From Taibaiella lutea (GTDB lineage Bacteria > Bacteroidota > Bacteroidia > Chitinophagales > Chitinophagaceae): 64,000 nt of DNA. The position numbers and the translations under genes are program-made. The notes below the pieces were generated by a model. It was given only the letters and a program-made list of their open reading frames with translations, was not told the origin of the DNA and searched no databases. Each line of letters begins with the position of its first letter. The stretch's first letter is position 1. Location: the NCBI RefSeq assembly GCF_008629695.1, contig NZ_VWSH01000001.1, forward strand, positions 1,267,990 to 1,331,989. The letters are read 5' to 3'. Shown here piece by piece: positions 62,350 through 64,000 of this stretch.

Positions 62350-64000
62350 TTAATAATTATTTTCTGCCGAAGGCCTGACATCAATGACTTTCATTTGAAT
62401 ACTTTTATTGCCGTTCCAGTCGTTTTCATCCAAAGTATATAAAATATCAAATGGCTGACCTGAAGCAATAATATCATATTTATCTGCCATTCCGAAACCG
62501 ATTCCGGAAATCGTCGCGCCTTTATCCTGCTCTATTACAAAGCGGATATGCATTTCTTTTACTACTCTGGTATATCCCTTATAATTGCTTACGTTTCTGC
62601 TTATGAATACAGGCCTTAAATTGGTCGGTCCAAACGGTTCAAACTGACGAATAATATTATAAAAACCGTCATTAATGTCCTTCAATCGTAATTCGGCATC
62701 AATTTCAATAACAGGTTTCAATGATGTTGACTCTATCGTGTCGCATACCACCCGCTCAAATTTTTCCTGAAAAGCGATAAGGTTTTCAGGGCACAAAGTC
62801 ATACCCGCGGCAAAAAAATGGCCGCCGTAATTTTCCAGCAAATCACCACACTGATGAATTGCTTCATAAATATTAAAGCCGTTTACAGATCTTGCCGAAC
62901 CCGTTACCTTACCATTAGACTCTGTCAGAACAATCGTAGGGCGATAGTAATGATCTATCAACCTCGAAGCTACTATGCCGACAACACCTTTATGCCAATG
63001 AGGTCTGAAAAGCACTGTGGACATGTGGCTTGACATTGCAGTATCATTTTGCAAAATGTCCAGCGCTTCGTCCGTCATATTTTTATCTACTTCCTTTCTG
63101 TCAAAATTATCGGAACAAAGTATTTCGGCAAGTTCCCTTGATTTTACCGGTTCTTCTTCAATAAATAATTCAATGGCCTTACGCGCATCATCCATCCGGC
63201 CTGCCGCATTGATACGTGGCGCAATGATGAACACAAGATCGGATATAGTAAAATTGCGGGTAACGCCTGCTATTTCTTTTATGGTTTTTAGCGCCAGAGA
63301 TGGATTTTCATTTGCACGTATAATACCAAAAGCCGCTAATATCCGGTTCTCGCCATCCATCGGAACAATATCTGCGGCAATACTTGTAGCAACCAAATCA
63401 AGATATCTTTCGGTAGTTTCAGCAGGCAAATCTCTATGCTGTGCAATCGCTGAAATAAGTTTATAACCAATACCGCAACCGCTTAATTCTTTAAATGGGT
63501 ACGCACAGTCTGTCTGTTTAGGATTTAATATAGCAAGAGCTTTCGGGATTTGCGTTTCATCCGGAGTATGGTGGTCGCAGATAATAACATCTATTCCCAG
63601 ACTGGCGGCATAATCAATCTTATCTGCCGATTTAATGCCGCAATCCAAAGTTATCATCAGACTTACACCCTGTTCAATGGCAAAGTCTATTCCTGCTGTG
63701 GAAATGCCATAACCTTCGCGATAACGGTGTGGTACGTAAAACAATATATTGGCACCGGGATTTGTTTTCTTCAAAAAGGAAAATACCACCGCAACAGCCG
63801 TAGTACCATCTACATCATAATCGCCATAAACCATAATAGTTTCATTGCGCTGAATAGCTTTTCCTATACGCTCAACAGCAATTGCCATTCCTTTCATCAA
63901 AAAAGGATCATGTAATTGGCATAAAGCAGGACGAAAAAATGATTTTGCGCTTTCGTAATCTGCAACTCCTCTGAATGACAATAATTTGCAGATAACAGGA
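62350..64000 (-). CDS. recJ: Single-stranded-DNA exonuclease RecJ (N-terminus outside window)
   Basis: RecJ degrades ssDNA 5' to 3' in recombination and base-excision repair. The frame stays open to the right edge, so roughly the first 30-50 residues are missing; upstream codons (ICKLLSFRGVADYESAKSFFRP) follow the RecJ pattern. The DHH catalytic motifs are MVYGDYDVDGTTA and VIICDHHTPDE. The DHHA1 part contains the GGHFFAAGMT motif. The stop lies 6 bp before the ung start. Confidence 0.95.
   Translation of the reverse strand, partial: PVICKLLSFRGVADYESAKSFFRPALCQLHDPFLMKGMAIAVERIGKAIQRNETIMVYGDYDVDGTTAVAVVFSFLKKTNPGANILFYVPHRYREGYGISTAGIDFAIEQGVSLMITLDCGIKSADKIDYAASLGIDVIICDHHTPDETQIPKALAILNPKQTDCAYPFKELSGCGIGYKLISAIAQHRDLPAETTERYLDLVATSIAADIVPMDGENRILAAFGIIRANENPSLALKTIKEIAGVTRNFTISDLVFIIAPRINAAGRMDDARKAIELFIEEEPVKSRELAEILCSDNFDRKEVDKNMTDEALDILQNDTAMSSHMSTVLFRPHWHKGVVGIVASRLIDHYYRPTIVLTESNGKVTGSARSVNGFNIYEAIHQCGDLLENYGGHFFAAGMTLCPENLIAFQEKFERVVCDTIESTSLKPVIEIDAELRLKDINDGFYNIIRQFEPFGPTNLRPVFISRNVSNYKGYTRVVKEMHIRFVIEQDKGATISGIGFGMADKYDIIASGQPFDILYTLDENDWNGNKSIQMKVIDVRPSAENNY

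Overview
The window comes from a Bacteroidota chromosome, most likely a member of the Chitinophagaceae or a close relative. The evidence is: many promoters of the Bacteroidota type (TAnnTTTG at about -7); type IX secretion (T9SS) genes porU, porV and gldJ plus several cargo proteins with T9SS sorting tails; a serine palmitoyltransferase almost identical in style to the Sphingobacterium enzyme; weak Shine-Dalgarno sequences; and a tRNA-Trp without encoded CCA. Nothing looks like a prophage, insertion sequence, CRISPR array or plasmid. It is gene-dense core chromosome with a few unusual intergenic regions.

Layout. 1-9.9 kb: a partial membrane protein, recG, a beta-barrel plus an Omp28-like T9SS cargo, a Crp/Fnr regulator, kpsF, a lipoprotein, typA and arfB. 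10.2-17.9 kb: a lipid region with serine palmitoyltransferase, a GNAT-fold acyltransferase, myo-inositol-1-phosphate synthase, a PgpA-type phosphatase, a GtrA membrane protein and a DUF5686 outer-membrane protein. 18-21.8 kb: a thioesterase, then a metal-handling module (HYC_CC_PP protein, HMA protein, TonB receptor). 22.3-23.3 kb: nusG, secE and tRNA-Trp on the minus strand, cut off from the ribosomal-protein operon that usually follows. 23.6-29.3 kb: a LOG-family hydrolase, an O-methyltransferase, a LysM glucosaminidase, a CHU_C surface protein and a NUDIX hydrolase. 29.4-34.7 kb: gldJ, a DUF6600 protein with a glutamine-rich repeat tail, an aminotransferase and a sugar nucleotidyltransferase. 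34.9-38.8 kb: two rhomboid-family proteins (the second catalytically dead), an EEP phosphatase/nuclease and a small sigma factor. 38.9-47.8 kb: a DUF4834 protein, an OmpA-sized barrel, an ABC half-transporter, ftsK, an M23 peptidase and a FtsX-like permease. 48-53.7 kb: porU, porV, ispF. 53.8-64 kb: DUF502, a sphingolipid delta-4-desaturase-like enzyme, a 16-copy 22-bp intergenic array, a TonB receptor with a divergent MarR regulator, a T9SS metalloprotease, an S4 protein, ung and recJ (running off the right edge).

How the genes work together. The most striking theme is sphingolipids. The window holds the committed enzyme (SPT), a neighbouring acyltransferase that is a candidate ceramide synthase, enzymes that could supply an inositol headgroup (MIPS and a PgpA-like phosphatase), and 40 kb away a desaturase that reads like animal/fungal dihydroceramide delta-4-desaturase (DEGS). 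Together these suggest inositol sphingolipids that may carry a sphingosine-type double bond. The phosphatidyltransferase that would join inositol phosphate to lipid is not in the window. A second theme is the cell surface: T9SS core parts (PorU sortase, PorV shuttle, GldJ) sit with at least three cargo proteins.

Unexplained structure lies between genes. Two unrelated-looking intergenic arrays share an exact 22-bp period (near 21.95 kb and 55.6-55.95 kb). A family of inverted repeats built on AGTCGTTAGT occurs near 9.4, 17.95 and 23.45 kb. Well-formed palindromes sit at the MIPS promoter and in the MarR/TonB intergenic region.
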